Source: JBBPYR01 sp038199755
GTDB lineage: Bacteria; Chloroflexota; Ktedonobacteria; Ktedonobacterales; Ktedonobacteraceae
Length of the DNA stretch: 5,056 nucleotides
Assembly (NCBI GenBank): GCA_038199755.1
Contig: JBBPYR010000006.1
Location: 1 to 5,056 of the forward strand
Direction of reading: 5' to 3'
Of the stretch, positions 1 through 5,056 are shown piece after piece. The notes beneath the pieces were generated by a model. The model saw nothing but the letters and a program-made list of their open reading frames with translations, was not told the origin of the DNA and did no database searches. Position 1 is the stretch's first letter, and every line of letters begins with the position of its first letter. A program made the position numbers and the translations under genes.

Positions 1-35
1 AATGCGCCGAGTGTCCCCTTTTGTATGGCCTAAAC

Positions 36-737
36 CTACTCGAGAGGATATTCCTCTCCGGCGACGAGTCCTGCGGCTCGTTTCCACGAGACCATCTCGT
101 CGCCATGCTCCTCTTCTTTGAAGCGATAATCGTGCTTACGAATCAATTCGCTAAGCTGCTCATCCAGCCGCTGTAGACAGCCTAGTTGTGCTTGACGCAA
201 CAAAGGGAGCCATTGCTCCGCATGCTCTTGTGGCTTGGACGTGCAGGCAAGGCGAAAATGGGGCAGACATAACCCTTGTGAAGCGGCAATGTGATCATAT
301 CCAGTTGGATGAAGCAAAGCTTTGCGCAAGGTGTACACCGCTTGCACAATAGCTTGATCGCGGATTCGACAGGCGGGGCAAGATGCAGGCTTCCCACGTG
401 ACACCAAGAGACGCTTGAACCAACTATTGGATGTAGGGCGAGAATGCTCATCAGCATTTGCTTGCAGTTGATCCATCAGGTCAGAGAGCACAATCTGATA
501 CGTTTGCGCGAGTGGGAGTGCAGCACCGAGACGGGCAAGTTGCCAGGTATGTTGGTGGCAGAAGCCTTGTGAGTGACGTAATTCTTCACGGATTTCAACA
601 TCCGTGAATAACTCATAGGCCCATCCATCCAGGTAACGCTGCACTCGTTCTTCTACCAAACGACAAAGTGGGCAACCCTCTTGCGTACAAGCGAAAAGGA
701 AAGCTTGAAATTCGTGTGTTTCTTGTAATTCTTGCAT
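36..737 (-). CDS. DUF6062-like protein with two CxxC...CxxH modules
   Basis: This is a soluble 233-residue protein of unknown function. It has no signal peptide or membrane segment. It is built from two similar halves. The first has C22-P-L-C25 followed 35 residues later by G-F-C60-H-Q-H63. The second has C120-P-A-C123 followed 34 residues later by G-L-C157-L-P-H160. The repeated CxxC plus CxxH set looks like two metal (probably zinc) sites or redox-active thiol sites. The pattern resembles the uncharacterised DUF6062 family as I remember it; the family name is less certain than the gene. The ATG at 737 is preferred because AAGGTGG ends 5 nt upstream. The in-frame GTG at 746 lies inside that Shine-Dalgarno sequence. 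The gene begins 23 nt after the GH3 gene stop, so the two are probably co-transcribed. The stop is TAG. No terminator hairpin is visible in the 35 nt that follow. Confidence 0.85.
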   Translation of the reverse strand: MQELQETHEFQAFLFACTQEGCPLCRLVEERVQRYLDGWAYELFTDVEIREELRHSQGFCHQHTWQLARLGAALPLAQTYQIVLSDLMDQLQANADEHSRPTSNSWFKRLLVSRGKPASCPACRIRDQAIVQAVYTLRKALLHPTGYDHIAASQGLCLPHFRLACTSKPQEHAEQWLPLLRQAQLGCLQRLDEQLSELIRKHDYRFKEEEHGDEMVSWKRAAGLVAGEEYPLE

Positions 738-742
738 AACAA

Positions 743-749
743 CCACCTT
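743..749 (-). promoter_or_regulatory. Ribosome binding site that fixes the start of the CxxC/CxxH protein
   Basis: On the minus strand AAGGTGG (one mismatch to AAGGAGG) is followed by a 5-nt spacer and ATG at 737-735. The upstream in-frame GTG (746-744) is part of this motif, so it cannot be the start that this site serves. The true protein is therefore three residues shorter than the longest reading. Confidence 0.7.
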
Positions 750-760
750 TTTCTAGCTCG

Positions 761-2026
761 TTACTGGATGATGTTGTACTGCATTTTCATGAGCAGAATA
801 CGCTGTACAGCTTGATCGACACGTGCCTGAGATAAGCGGCCTTGCTGCATGGCCAGTTTCAAGGCAGCGACCACGGCGGCTACTTGCGCTGGTGTGTATG
901 GGCCCTCCACGATATCGTCGCCCGCAATAATAGAAAGCACCGCAGCTTCACTGAGCGACCAGCGTTGACTGATGCCACCCATGTACAGGCCATCCGTGAT
1001 GACAACGCCATCGTAGCCTAATTCGCTGCGCAGCAAACCAATCGTTTGGGGAGATAACTCCGCTGGCAGATTGGGATCGAGCGCGGGCATCAGCACATCA
1101 GTTGCCATAATCATGGCTGGCTGGTCTTGCTGAATCATGAGCTTGTAGGGGGCGAGATCAATCTTCTCAAGATCGGCTTTGCTACGATTCACGGTGGGTA
1201 GGCCCGCGTGTGGATCGGAAGAAATAGCACCTAAACCAGGGAAATGCTTGAGGCAACCAATCACCATATTTTGCTGTAAGCCGTTCAGATAGGCACCTGC
1301 GTAGGTGGCCACGGTTTGCGGGTCGCGGCCAAACATGCGTGACTCCAACACGGCGGGATCAACGGTATGGACATCAACGACAGGGGCAAGGTCGGCATTG
1401 ATGCCTAACGCTAACATCCACTTCGCTGCCTGCGTCCCTTGGTCTAACGCTGTTTGCGGATTGCCCGTAGCCGCCATGTCCTCTGCTGATGGCAAGGGGC
1501 CATGAAACTCATACAAGCGATTCACCAAGCCGCCTTCCTGGTCGGTCGCAACCAGCAAGGGAATGTGCGCGTCCTTCATGGCCTGTTGAGAGAACGTGTT
1601 GACGTTAGCGGCGTCAGTGTATGGCCCATCAAAATTATGATTGCTCTGCTGATACATGAAGCCGCCCACATATTGCTGGGCAATCATGTATTGCAAGCCG
1701 CTGTCCTGATAACTATTGCCTAGATATTCCACCAGGATCAGTTGCCCAAGCTTCTGATCCAGTGACATACCTTGCAGTAGCAGTTGCACCTTTGCCAGTT
1801 GTGCTCGTTTCCTTGCCTCTGTCGGGCTGTCATTCGCATCAGGTTTGGGTGCAGATGGATGTGTCACGGCAAGAGGAGTAGTATTTTTTGACGACACACC
1901 CGATAGAGGAGAGGGAGAAGTTGAACATGCGGAAAAGAGCAGCAGAACAAGAATACAACATACCATCAATAGAGCATGAGAAATATCCATAAAGCATGAT
2001 AGAGCATGCCTTCGTCGCTTGCACAT
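761..2026 (-). CDS. Lipoprotein glycoside hydrolase family 3 (NagZ-like beta-N-acetylhexosaminidase)
   Basis: This 421-residue protein is a family-3 glycosidase of the beta-N-acetylhexosaminidase (NagZ) type. Such enzymes remove terminal GlcNAc from peptidoglycan fragments or other beta-glycosides. The N-terminus has basic residues (KRRRH, 3-7), a hydrophobic stretch (about 18-33) and F-S-A-C34, a relaxed lipobox. It is thus likely exported and lipid-anchored outside the membrane, unlike cytosolic NagZ of enterobacteria. A Ser/Thr/Pro-rich linker (35-70) precedes the single TIM-barrel domain (about 80-415). Family motifs are all present: DQEGG (162-166) with R170, SRMFGRDP (229-236), KHFPG (260-264), D271-P-H273 matching the D-x-H general acid/base dyad, and ITDGLYMGG with D345 as the expected nucleophile. 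The usual KHFPGHG reads KHFPGLG, a common variation. No second GH3 C-terminal domain is present, as is usual for NagZ-type proteins. GGAG at 2035-2038, 8 nt upstream of the ATG, supports the start. It is the first gene of a probable two-gene unit. The exact substrate is unknown. Confidence 0.93.
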   Translation of the reverse strand: MCKRRRHALSCFMDISHALLMVCCILVLLLFSACSTSPSPLSGVSSKNTTPLAVTHPSAPKPDANDSPTEARKRAQLAKVQLLLQGMSLDQKLGQLILVEYLGNSYQDSGLQYMIAQQYVGGFMYQQSNHNFDGPYTDAANVNTFSQQAMKDAHIPLLVATDQEGGLVNRLYEFHGPLPSAEDMAATGNPQTALDQGTQAAKWMLALGINADLAPVVDVHTVDPAVLESRMFGRDPQTVATYAGAYLNGLQQNMVIGCLKHFPGLGAISSDPHAGLPTVNRSKADLEKIDLAPYKLMIQQDQPAMIMATDVLMPALDPNLPAELSPQTIGLLRSELGYDGVVITDGLYMGGISQRWSLSEAAVLSIIAGDDIVEGPYTPAQVAAVVAALKLAMQQGRLSQARVDQAVQRILLMKMQYNIIQ

Positions 2027-2136
2027 TATAGAAGCTCCAACAATTTTTTCGATAACGGAAATTTATGATACAATCAAGCACGCAGCAAATAGTATTCCAA
2101 TGGCATTATATCAGGAGTAGGAGTATCTAGACTATC
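2027..2136. promoter_or_regulatory. Divergent intergenic region with overlapping candidate promoters
   Basis: These 110 nt separate the GH3 gene (minus) from the selenoprotein gene (plus) and must serve both. The AT-rich core at 2061-2074 contains TACAAT (2069-2074) as a plus-strand -10 candidate, with a poor -35 (TTTCGA, 2047-2052, spacer 16). On the minus strand TATCAT (2070-2065) is a -10 candidate without a convincing -35. The two candidates overlap, so transcription from one could interfere with the other. Both are weak pattern matches. No clear operator or riboswitch is seen. Confidence 0.3.
2035..2038 (-). promoter_or_regulatory. Ribosome binding site of the GH3 gene
   Basis: GGAG on the minus strand lies 8 nt before the ATG at 2026. 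It selects this start over in-frame methionines at residues 13 and 21, and keeps the basic n-region of the lipoprotein signal peptide. Confidence 0.6.
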
Positions 2137-2892
2137 GTGGCAAGGTTTGAAGATATTGAGATTATTGAACGGCTCTTTCTGAAAAGCTATCCTTTTAACA
2201 AGTATGGCCCGCGCCCAGAAGACCCTGTTTCACATGCGGTAACACCGCTGAAGAAGCCTCTCGCCGCCTGTCGTGTGGCACTGGTGACAACGTCTGGCTT
2301 AAGCCTCGCTGACCAGCCGCCCTTTGACACGAACAACAAAATGGGCGATAGTTCGTTTCGCGAATTTCCTGGTGACATTTCACCGCAGTTATTAGAGATG
2401 AATCATAGGAGCTGGTCCTTTGATCAGACAGGTATTCTGCGCGACCGTAACCTGGTGTTGCCAATTGACCGTTTACGAGAGATGCAGGAGCGCGGAGAAA
2501 TTGGCTCAGTGGCACCGCATCATTATAGCTTTATGGGATCGATTGTGGGGCCACGGCACTTGACACAGGAAAGCGCGCCAGAGGTCGCACATCGCATGGT
2601 CGCGGATGGCGTCGACGTGGCGTTGCTTACGCCTGTCTGACCCATGTGCAATCAGTCCGTGGGACTGATTCAACGCGCCATCGAGTATGCGAGCATCACT
2701 ACAGTCTCAATTTCGCTGCTACGCGAGATCACAGAGAAGATCAAGCCGCCACGAGCACTTTTCGTTCCCTATCCACTTGGTCATCCACTCGGTGAACCAA
2801 ACGATAGTGAACTACAAACACGCATCATACGCACCGCATTCGCACTGCTAACACGCAATGACGTTCCCGTATTTGAGGCATTTGTGCCGTGA
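2137..2892 (+). CDS. Glycine/betaine/D-proline reductase selenoprotein B family protein, with in-frame UGA read as Sec168
   Basis: I read one 251-residue selenoprotein through the TGA at 2638-2640. The N-terminal part has the layout of the short GrdB/PrdB-like family: RVALVTTSGL (46-55), G-D-S-S-F-R-E-F-P (70-78), SWSFDQTG (92-99), the P-I-D-R-L-R-E-M segment (109-116), IGSV..HHYSFMG (122-134) and ADGVDVALLTPV (156-167). After the TGA the same frame continues as P-M-C-N-Q-S-V-G-L-I, then SISLLRE and PPRALFVPYPLGHPLGEPND, which is the rest of the same domain. Cysteine homologues carry CPxC where this protein has U168-P-M-C171. In GrdB and PrdB the UxxC selenocysteine is the catalytic nucleophile in reductive cleavage of glycine, betaine or proline. 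The length matches PrdB (about 240-250), not GrdB (about 430). No prdA or grd partner is nearby, so the substrate is unknown and a thiol-redox role is possible. The start is GTG; an in-frame TAG lies 9 nt upstream, and GGAG (2120-2123) has a long 13-nt spacer. The alternative is a pseudogene with a nonsense mutation, which I consider less likely. Confidence 0.87.
2638..2640 (+). other. In-frame UGA codon, predicted selenocysteine (Sec168)
   Basis: The codon series is GTC TGA CCC ATG TGC, giving V-U-P-M-C. The reading frame is open on both sides without any shift. The position coincides with the first thiol of the family's C/U-x-x-C redox motif. The ATG at 2644 has no Shine-Dalgarno-like sequence before it, so the downstream half is unlikely to be a separate gene. 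Decoding needs SelA, SelB, SelC (tRNA-Sec) and SelD elsewhere in the genome, which cannot be seen here. Confidence 0.85.
2646..2674 (+). promoter_or_regulatory. Candidate bacterial SECIS hairpin
   Basis: AATCAGTCC (2650-2658) and GGACTGATT (2662-2670) form a perfect 9-bp stem closed by a GTG loop (2659-2661). Two further pairs (G2646-C2674, T2647-A2673) can form below a 2x2 internal mismatch. The loop starts 18 nt after the TGA and its first base is G. Bacterial SECIS elements recognised by SelB sit just 3' of the UGA within the coding sequence, with a small apical loop carrying an early G, so distance and loop both fit. The stem encodes N-Q-S-V-G-L-I of the conserved domain. Folding was judged by eye. 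Confidence 0.75.
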
Positions 2893-2904
2893 AAGATAGC
2901 AAAA

Positions 2905-2931
2905 TAGCACGCCGCTACGCTTTGCGTGCTA
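2905..2931 (-). terminator. Candidate intrinsic terminator of kamE, overlapping its stop codon
   Basis: TAGCACGC (2905-2912) and GCGTGCTA (2924-2931) form a perfect 8-bp stem around an 11-nt loop. On the minus strand the stem is followed by TTTT (2904-2901), which fits a rho-independent terminator for kamE. The kamE stop codon (2917-2915) lies in the loop, so the stem takes in the last codons of the gene. On the plus strand there is no clear T-run after the stem, so termination of the convergent selenoprotein gene is less certain. Confidence 0.5.
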
Positions 2932-3643
2932 CCAGTTCTTGGGCAATATAGCTGGCGACGGTGAGGGCCGTGCTGCCGGGACCAAAGCCAGCGTCATAGC
3001 CAAGCTCTTTCGCGAAGGAGTGCGAGATGCGTGGCCCACCAACAATAAAGAGGGCCTTTTCGCGCACGCCCTCCGCCTCGGCCAGTTCGATCAATTTGGT
3101 CAAATTGTGGATATGGACATTCTTTTGTGTCACCACCTGCGACACCAGAATTGCATCGGCCTGCTCCGTCACGGCTCGACGCAGCAAGGCTTCACACGAA
3201 ACCTGCGCACCAAGATTGAGGGCGCGAAAAGCGGGGAAGCGCTCTAAGCCATAATTTCCCGCAAAACCCTTGGCGTTAAAGATCGCGTCTATGCCAACGG
3301 TGTGTGCGTCACTCTCTATCGCCGCCCCCACAACGGTGACACGCCGCCCTACGTGCTGCTCTATTAGCTCATTCACCTCGTGAAAGTCGAGTTCAGTGTG
3401 AGCCAATTCATCGACCAGAATCGTGGTCGGGTCAATAATATGGGAGCAGGCACCGTAAATCACAAAAAAGGTGAATTTGGGATCAATGCTTTCAGCGTGG
3501 GCGATTAGCGGATTGCTGATACCCATGAGCAAGGCATAGCGGCGTGCCACCTCGCGAGCATGGTGGCCATTGGGAAGAGGCAACGTAAAAGAAAGCTGTA
3601 CCATTCCATCATTGGCGGTATCGCCATACGGTCGCATTTGCAT
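2915..3643 (-). CDS. kamE: Lysine 5,6-aminomutase beta subunit (cobalamin- and PLP-binding)
   Basis: KamE is the cofactor-binding subunit of the adenosylcobalamin- and PLP-dependent aminomutase that moves the terminal amino group of beta-lysine or D-lysine from C6 to C5 in anaerobic lysine degradation. The 242 residues comprise an N-terminal OAM dimerisation domain (about 1-95, with RPYGDTANDGMVQLSFTLP at 4-22) and a Rossmann-type B12-binding domain (about 100-240). Visible motifs are S-D-A-H114-T-V-G, with the His that ligates cobalt; K125, exactly 11 residues later, matching the Lys that holds PLP in the characterised enzyme; SQVVTQKNVHI (168-178); and GGPR (202-205). All cofactor residues are intact, so it looks functional. 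The ATG at 3643 is the earliest possible start because a TAA lies three codons upstream; AGGGA (3655-3659) is an 11-nt-spaced RBS. KamD, the TIM-barrel alpha subunit required for activity and often adjacent, is not in the window. D-ornithine 4,5-aminomutase uses a related cobalamin domain in a much larger chain, so KamE fits better. Confidence 0.93.
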   Translation of the reverse strand: MQMRPYGDTANDGMVQLSFTLPLPNGHHAREVARRYALLMGISNPLIAHAESIDPKFTFFVIYGACSHIIDPTTILVDELAHTELDFHEVNELIEQHVGRRVTVVGAAIESDAHTVGIDAIFNAKGFAGNYGLERFPAFRALNLGAQVSCEALLRRAVTEQADAILVSQVVTQKNVHIHNLTKLIELAEAEGVREKALFIVGGPRISHSFAKELGYDAGFGPGSTALTVASYIAQELVARKA

Positions 3644-3894
3644 TGTCTGTTATTTCCCTGCTTTCTTTTCTCGATGAATAGAGAAGGAATATCTCCCTAT
3701 AAGATACCACCCACTGCTTATGCTTGCTATTCCCACTACTTCCATCTGTGCTGCCTCTAAACGCATGAGATGAAAGTTAGTTTCAGAACCGTATATCATG
3801 TGGGAACTATTACGGGGTATGTATCGTCCTCTCTGTAGAAGAGATAGTAAGCTTCTTATCCATATACAAAGCGTTTACTTCTGATCTTTGTCTA

Positions 3895-3932
3895 TATGTC
3901 ATCCGCTTGTTCATACTAGCGGACATAGTATG
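3895..3932 (+). promoter_or_regulatory. Two mutually exclusive short hairpins in the DUF4349 upstream region
   Basis: CCGCT (3903-3907) pairs with AGCGG (3918-3922), and TATGT (3895-3899) with ACATA (3923-3927) across a 3-nt bulge. Alternatively CATACT (3912-3917) pairs with AGTATG (3927-3932) around a 9-nt loop. The 3' strand of the first stem lies in the loop of the second, so both cannot form fully. This could be an operator or a leader switch 45 nt before the start codon, or chance. Confidence 0.25.
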
Positions 3933-3963
3933 CTCAATTCATTTGATATGAACATGACTACAC

Positions 3964-3970
3964 AAAGGGG
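3964..3970 (+). promoter_or_regulatory. Ribosome binding site that fixes the DUF4349 start
   Basis: AAAGGGG is followed by a 7-nt spacer and ATG at 3978. This places the start directly before a normal lipoprotein signal peptide. The in-frame TTG at 3888 and the ATGs at 3930, 3948 and 3954 are therefore not favoured. Confidence 0.7.
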
Positions 3971-3977
3971 TTTCTCT

Positions 3978-5000
3978 ATGATACGTCCTCGCCATCTCGC
4001 GCACGGGGCATCTTCCCGTAAATGGTCCATACTACTACTAAGCGGCACGCTTCTCCTCCTCACGCTTCTCGTTTCAGCTTGTGGCGGTGGAGCAGGCTCA
4101 GGCACAACAAGTTCAGGGGCAGTACATGCACCCGCATCGGGACAAGACAACGGGGCCTCTGCACCTGGTGCCACTGGTTCATCGGGGTCAGGCAGCAGTT
4201 CGGGCAAATCTTCGGGCAGTTCGCCAACGATCATCACACAATACCTGATCAAATCGTTGAAGGTCGGCATGGATGTCAAGGACACGACGAAGGCCGTCGA
4301 TGAGATCCAGACATGGATTAACAGCACGGACCCACGTGCGACCTCCGCTGGCATCGATTATCAGCAAACGGGCGATAATCTCTATAACATCTCCATCTCG
4401 TTCTCGGTGCAGGCGACGCTTTACCCGCAGATTCAGCGTTACCTGCGCGACTATGGCGCGCAGCACGGTGGTCATTTGCTCACCTTTTCAGAGACGGTAC
4501 AGGATGTCACGAACGACTTTGTAGACACACAATCGCGCCTGACCAACCTGCGCTCCGAGCAGACACGCCTGCTTACTCTGCTGAGCCACGCCCAGGCATT
4601 GGGTGACATCATCGCCATTCAGGACAGGTTGACCGATGTCGAGGGGCAAATCGAGAATATTGAGGCACATCTTAAAGCCCTCAATGACCAAGTAGCGTTC
4701 TACACCGTCTCGATCACACTCCAACCAGTCTCACTTGCCACTCCTCCACCTACAACGGGCAATTGGAATATTGGGCAGGTCTTCCGTGACGCCTTTGCCT
4801 CATCCTTGGTCTTCGCACAGGCTCTGGCCGCCTTCCTGATCTGGTTGCTCGCCTACAGCCTCTATATCATTCCGGTAGCCTTACTGGTATGGTACCTGTG
4901 GCGACGATATGTACGCTCACAACAGGTATCGGCCACCCCACATTCATCGACACCTCCTACCCCTACGCCGCCAACACCAGCCACACCCGCCAGCGTGTAA
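3978..5000 (+). CDS. DUF4349 domain membrane lipoprotein
   Basis: The 340-residue protein is an envelope protein of unknown role. The signal peptide has basic residues (R3, R5, R14, K15), a hydrophobic core (17-32) and the lipobox L31-V-S-A-C35, so Cys35 is expected to be lipidated. A low-complexity Gly/Ser/Thr linker (36-83) follows. The DUF4349 domain (about 85-310) starts with a beta-strand-rich part (IKSLKVGMDVKD, 91-102; DYQQTGDNLYNISISFSV, 127-144). It continues with an amphipathic helical hairpin with coiled-coil character (about 178-238, including VDTQSRLTNLRSEQTRLL and LTDVEGQIENIEAHL), then YTVSITLQP (242-250). A hydrophobic stretch (about 273-308), broken by Pro299, forms one or two membrane segments, followed by a basic stop (RRYVRS). 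The tail (317-340) is Thr/Pro-rich. With a lipidated N-terminus and a C-terminal membrane anchor, the central domain probably sits outside the membrane, tethered at both ends. The gene appears monocistronic and is divergent from kamE. I see no partner that would reveal its function. Confidence 0.92.
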   Translation: MIRPRHLAHGASSRKWSILLLSGTLLLLTLLVSACGGGAGSGTTSSGAVHAPASGQDNGASAPGATGSSGSGSSSGKSSGSSPTIITQYLIKSLKVGMDVKDTTKAVDEIQTWINSTDPRATSAGIDYQQTGDNLYNISISFSVQATLYPQIQRYLRDYGAQHGGHLLTFSETVQDVTNDFVDTQSRLTNLRSEQTRLLTLLSHAQALGDIIAIQDRLTDVEGQIENIEAHLKALNDQVAFYTVSITLQPVSLATPPPTTGNWNIGQVFRDAFASSLVFAQALAAFLIWLLAYSLYIIPVALLVWYLWRRYVRSQQVSATPHSSTPPTPTPPTPATPASV

Positions 5001-5026
5001 GAACATAGCAATGGCTGGGCGGGTGA

Positions 5027-5056
5027 GGTGGGTGACGCTCATGAGCGTCACCCACC
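5027..5056 (+). terminator. Perfect 30-bp palindrome, probable terminator of the DUF4349 gene, cut by the window edge
   Basis: GGTGGGTGACGCTCA (5027-5041) is the exact reverse complement of 5042-5056, so the palindrome has no mismatch and no spacer. As RNA it folds into a 13-bp GC-rich stem with a CATG tetraloop, 26 nt after the stop codon. A T-run would be expected just beyond 5056 but cannot be seen. The symmetry may extend past the window. It may serve as a terminator in both directions. Confidence 0.65.

Larger units (their letters stand above)
3644..3977. other. Non-coding divergent region between kamE and the DUF4349 gene
   Basis: These 334 nt hold no convincing gene; small ORFs here lack RBSs and family resemblance. 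The region is more AT-rich than its flanks and must contain the promoters for kamE (minus) and the DUF4349 lipoprotein (plus). I find no -35/-10 pair with good spacing on either strand: TTTACT (3874-3879) with TATATG (3893-3898) is only 13 nt apart. Several short dyads occur: TTCTC/GAGAA (3668-3685), TCTCT/AGAGA (3830-3844) and the pair at 3895-3932 listed separately. No cobalamin or lysine riboswitch core was recognised upstream of kamE. Confidence 0.5.

Noticed and set aside
738..746. GTG start at 746 for the CxxC/CxxH protein
   Set aside because: The GTG is part of the AAGGTGG ribosome binding site that serves the ATG at 737.
1839..2081. 80-residue minus-strand ORF overlapping the GH3 start
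   Set aside because: It is a shadow frame of the GH3 signal peptide and linker region. The GH3 frame has the RBS, lipobox and catalytic motifs.
2644..2892. A separate 82-residue gene starting at ATG 2644
   Set aside because: No Shine-Dalgarno sequence precedes the ATG. It is in the same frame as the preceding ORF with only TGA and CCC between, and its product is the C-terminal part of the same family domain.
2137..2892. Pseudogene disrupted by a nonsense mutation
   Set aside because: There is only one interruption, it is TGA rather than TAA or TAG, it falls at the known Sec/Cys position, and a SECIS-like hairpin follows. The possibility is not fully excluded without the sel genes.
2939..3254. 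Plus-strand ORFs inside kamE
   Set aside because: They lie opposite the conserved B12-binding domain of kamE, overlap each other in different frames and show no recognisable motifs.
3644..3887. Cobalamin or lysine riboswitch upstream of kamE
   Set aside because: Expected from the B12-dependent, lysine-related product, but no B12-box-like core or lysine riboswitch architecture was recognised by eye in this stretch.
3888..3977. A 30-residue N-terminal extension of the DUF4349 protein from TTG 3888
   Set aside because: It would place the lipoprotein signal peptide far inside the protein. The ATG at 3978 has a good RBS and begins a normal signal peptide.
3911..4354. 147-residue minus-strand ORF opposite the DUF4349 gene
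   Set aside because: It mirrors the Ser/Gly linker region as low-complexity Pro/Glu sequence, has no family resemblance and lies within a well-supported gene.

Overview
The window is about 50% GC and holds five genes. The gene set (a Cys/His-rich DUF6062-type protein, a lipoprotein family-3 glycosidase, a DUF4349 lipoprotein with a Ser/Gly linker, and stand-alone amino-acid-fermentation-type enzymes) suggests a Chloroflexota bacterium, possibly of the Ktedonobacteria. That placement is inference from protein style. No rRNA, tRNA, mobile element or CRISPR array is visible.

Layout. (1) Positions 36-2026, minus strand: a two-gene unit. A secreted or lipid-anchored GH3 beta-N-acetylhexosaminidase-like protein is followed 23 nt later by a soluble protein with two CxxC...CxxH modules. 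(2) Positions 2027-2136: a divergent intergenic region that must carry the promoters for the GH3 unit and for the next gene. (3) Positions 2137-2892, plus strand: a glycine/betaine/D-proline reductase selenoprotein-B-family gene. A naive reading splits it into two ORFs at an in-frame TGA (2638-2640). The halves are in the same frame. The TGA sits at the first cysteine position of the family's CxxC motif, giving U-P-M-C. A perfect 9-bp hairpin with a GTG loop lies 18 nt downstream, as expected for a bacterial SECIS element. I therefore annotate one selenoprotein of 251 residues with Sec168. (4) Positions 2915-3643, minus strand: the beta subunit of lysine 5,6-aminomutase (kamE), with both the cobalamin-binding His and the PLP-binding Lys. 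It converges on the selenoprotein gene and lacks an adjacent kamD. (5) Positions 3644-3977: a 334-nt non-coding divergent region. (6) Positions 3978-5000, plus strand: a DUF4349 membrane lipoprotein, followed by a perfect 30-bp palindrome at the window edge, probably its terminator.

How they fit together. The selenoprotein and KamE belong to families best known from Stickland-type amino-acid fermentation in anaerobes. Here they lie tail to tail without their usual partners (no prdA, grdA/C/D or kamD in the window), so joint function is only a hypothesis. The GH3 protein and the DUF4349 protein are cell-envelope proteins and need not be related to them. The main result is the UGA-recoded selenoprotein, which automated annotation would probably report as two hypothetical fragments or a pseudogene.
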